Shown: positions 5,495 to 5,987 of the stretch, piece by piece | Layout: each line of letters begins with the position of its first letter | How positions within the stretch are numbered: position 1 is the stretch's first letter | DNA from: an uncultured Coriobacteriales bacterium | Lineage (GTDB): Bacteria > Actinomycetota > Coriobacteriia > Coriobacteriales > UMGS124 | Length of the DNA stretch: 5,987 bases | Direction of reading: 5' to 3' | NCBI GenBank assembly: GCA_934662525.1 | Contig: CAKUKJ010000160.1 | Location: 1 to 5,987, forward strand | Position numbers and translations under genes: made by a program | Notes under the pieces: generated by a model | Told to the model about the DNA's origin: nothing | Seen by the model: only the letters and a program-made list of their open reading frames with translations | The model's database searches: none

Positions 5495-5987
5495 ATGCCC
5501 AAAGCAGGCGACGGTGCTGGCATAGGGCCGCAGGCGGTCCCGTATGGCCGTGAGCGGGCGGGCGCGGCAGAGGACGCGTCCGCCATGACCGACTCGCCCT
5601 CCTTGCAGGTCGCCTCCAGCGCGAGCCTGCGTGCATCGGTCGCGCTTCTTGTGCTGGCCGTGGCGATGCTCACGGCGAGCGGTTGGCTCGGCGAGCTGGT
5701 GGTGGGGTTCTCCAGCGTGCAGGGCATTCCATGGGCTTCGGGCCTTTCCAACGTCATGGTCGCCGCCGTGTACCTCGGCTGCATCTTGGGGCATGCGCGC
5801 GCCGAGCGTGCCTGGCGTGCGGTTTCTGCGCGCAGGGTCTCCAGGGCGCTCGTCTGCATGGGAACCGCCGCGGCCCTCGGGCGGGCCTTGTCATGTCTCG
5901 GGGGAGCATGGGGTCTGCCCGCGGCCGCCATCGGTGCCGGCCATGCGTTCTATGAGGCGTGTGACGCCGTGCTGCTCATGTCTGCGT
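5495..5987 (+). CDS. Polytopic membrane protein N-terminus, probable LuxR-type membrane-bound regulator (3' partial)
   Basis: The frame is open from ATG 5495 to the window edge, giving 164 residues without a stop. AAGGGGG at 5481-5487, 7 nt before the ATG, supports this start; the in-frame ATG at 5585 lacks a comparable site. After a polar 45-residue leader come hydrophobic segments at about residues 46-70 (RASVALLVLAVAMLTASGW), 83-100 (GLSNVMVAAVYLGCILGH) and 117-150 (two further helices or hairpin), separated by a basic loop (ARAERAWRAVSARRVSR). This alternation marks an integral membrane protein with positive-inside loops. In Eggerthellaceae, divergent neighbours of Tat flavoprotein reductases are often regulators with an N-terminal multi-helix membrane domain and a C-terminal LuxR helix-turn-helix. 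That is my preferred identity, but the DNA-binding part would lie beyond the window and is not seen. A transporter is the main alternative. Confidence 0.65.
   Translation, partial: MPKAGDGAGIGPQAVPYGRERAGAAEDASAMTDSPSLQVASSASLRASVALLVLAVAMLTASGWLGELVVGFSSVQGIPWASGLSNVMVAAVYLGCILGHARAERAWRAVSARRVSRALVCMGTAAALGRALSCLGGAWGLPAAAIGAGHAFYEACDAVLLMSA

Noticed and set aside
5296..5931. Upstream extension of the flavoprotein frame to about 800 residues
   Set aside because: The added part is low-complexity GC-driven sequence with no domain. It crosses the divergent control region and overlaps the plus-strand membrane gene. The Tat signal and ribosome-binding site support the start at 5295.

Overview
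The window reads as a piece of a high-GC Gram-positive gut anaerobe. The best guess is class Coriobacteriia, family Eggerthellaceae or a close relative. The guess rests on the right half: an exported (Tat) FMN/FAD reductase of the fumarate-reductase type, a second Tat-exported flavoenzyme behind it, and a divergent gene that starts like the membrane-embedded LuxR-type regulators that often sit beside such reductases in that group. No rRNA or other taxonomic marker is present, so this is an inference.

Left part (1-1383), accessory and decaying. It opens inside an AAA-ATPase-like/PD-(D/E)XK family gene that is cut short at 653, before its nuclease domain. An HNH endonuclease remnant follows directly (about 629-957). 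It has no start codon and changes reading frame near 745-765, so it looks dead. Next comes a 47-residue RelB/DinJ-type antitoxin (1115-1258), shorter than its family and with no toxin gene behind it, preceded by an operator-like repeat cluster (1055-1095). A strong nested inverted repeat (1341-1382) lies just before the next gene.

Middle (1423-2712). An intact, self-contained ATPase carries an AAA_14-type Walker domain and a DUF4143 C-terminus with a PD-(D/E)XK-like motif. A 9-bp-stem hairpin (2719-2750) separates it from the convergent genes to its right.

Right part (2777-5987), a respiratory-type module. On the minus strand a Tat-exported flavoprotein (5295-3529) with an FMN-binding domain and a FAD_binding_2 domain is followed after 77 nt by a Tat-exported nitroreductase-fold protein (3451-2777), probably as one operon. 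On the plus strand a polytopic membrane protein begins at 5495 and runs off the window. The 199-nt divergent intergenic region holds two back-to-back candidate promoters that share their -35 region, plus a 20-bp imperfect dyad. My reading is that the membrane protein senses a substrate or redox condition and controls export of an anaerobic reductase that passes electrons to a small organic acceptor outside the cell membrane. The flavoprotein lacks several residues typical of true fumarate reductases, so its acceptor is probably something other than fumarate. This is the most interesting open question in the window.
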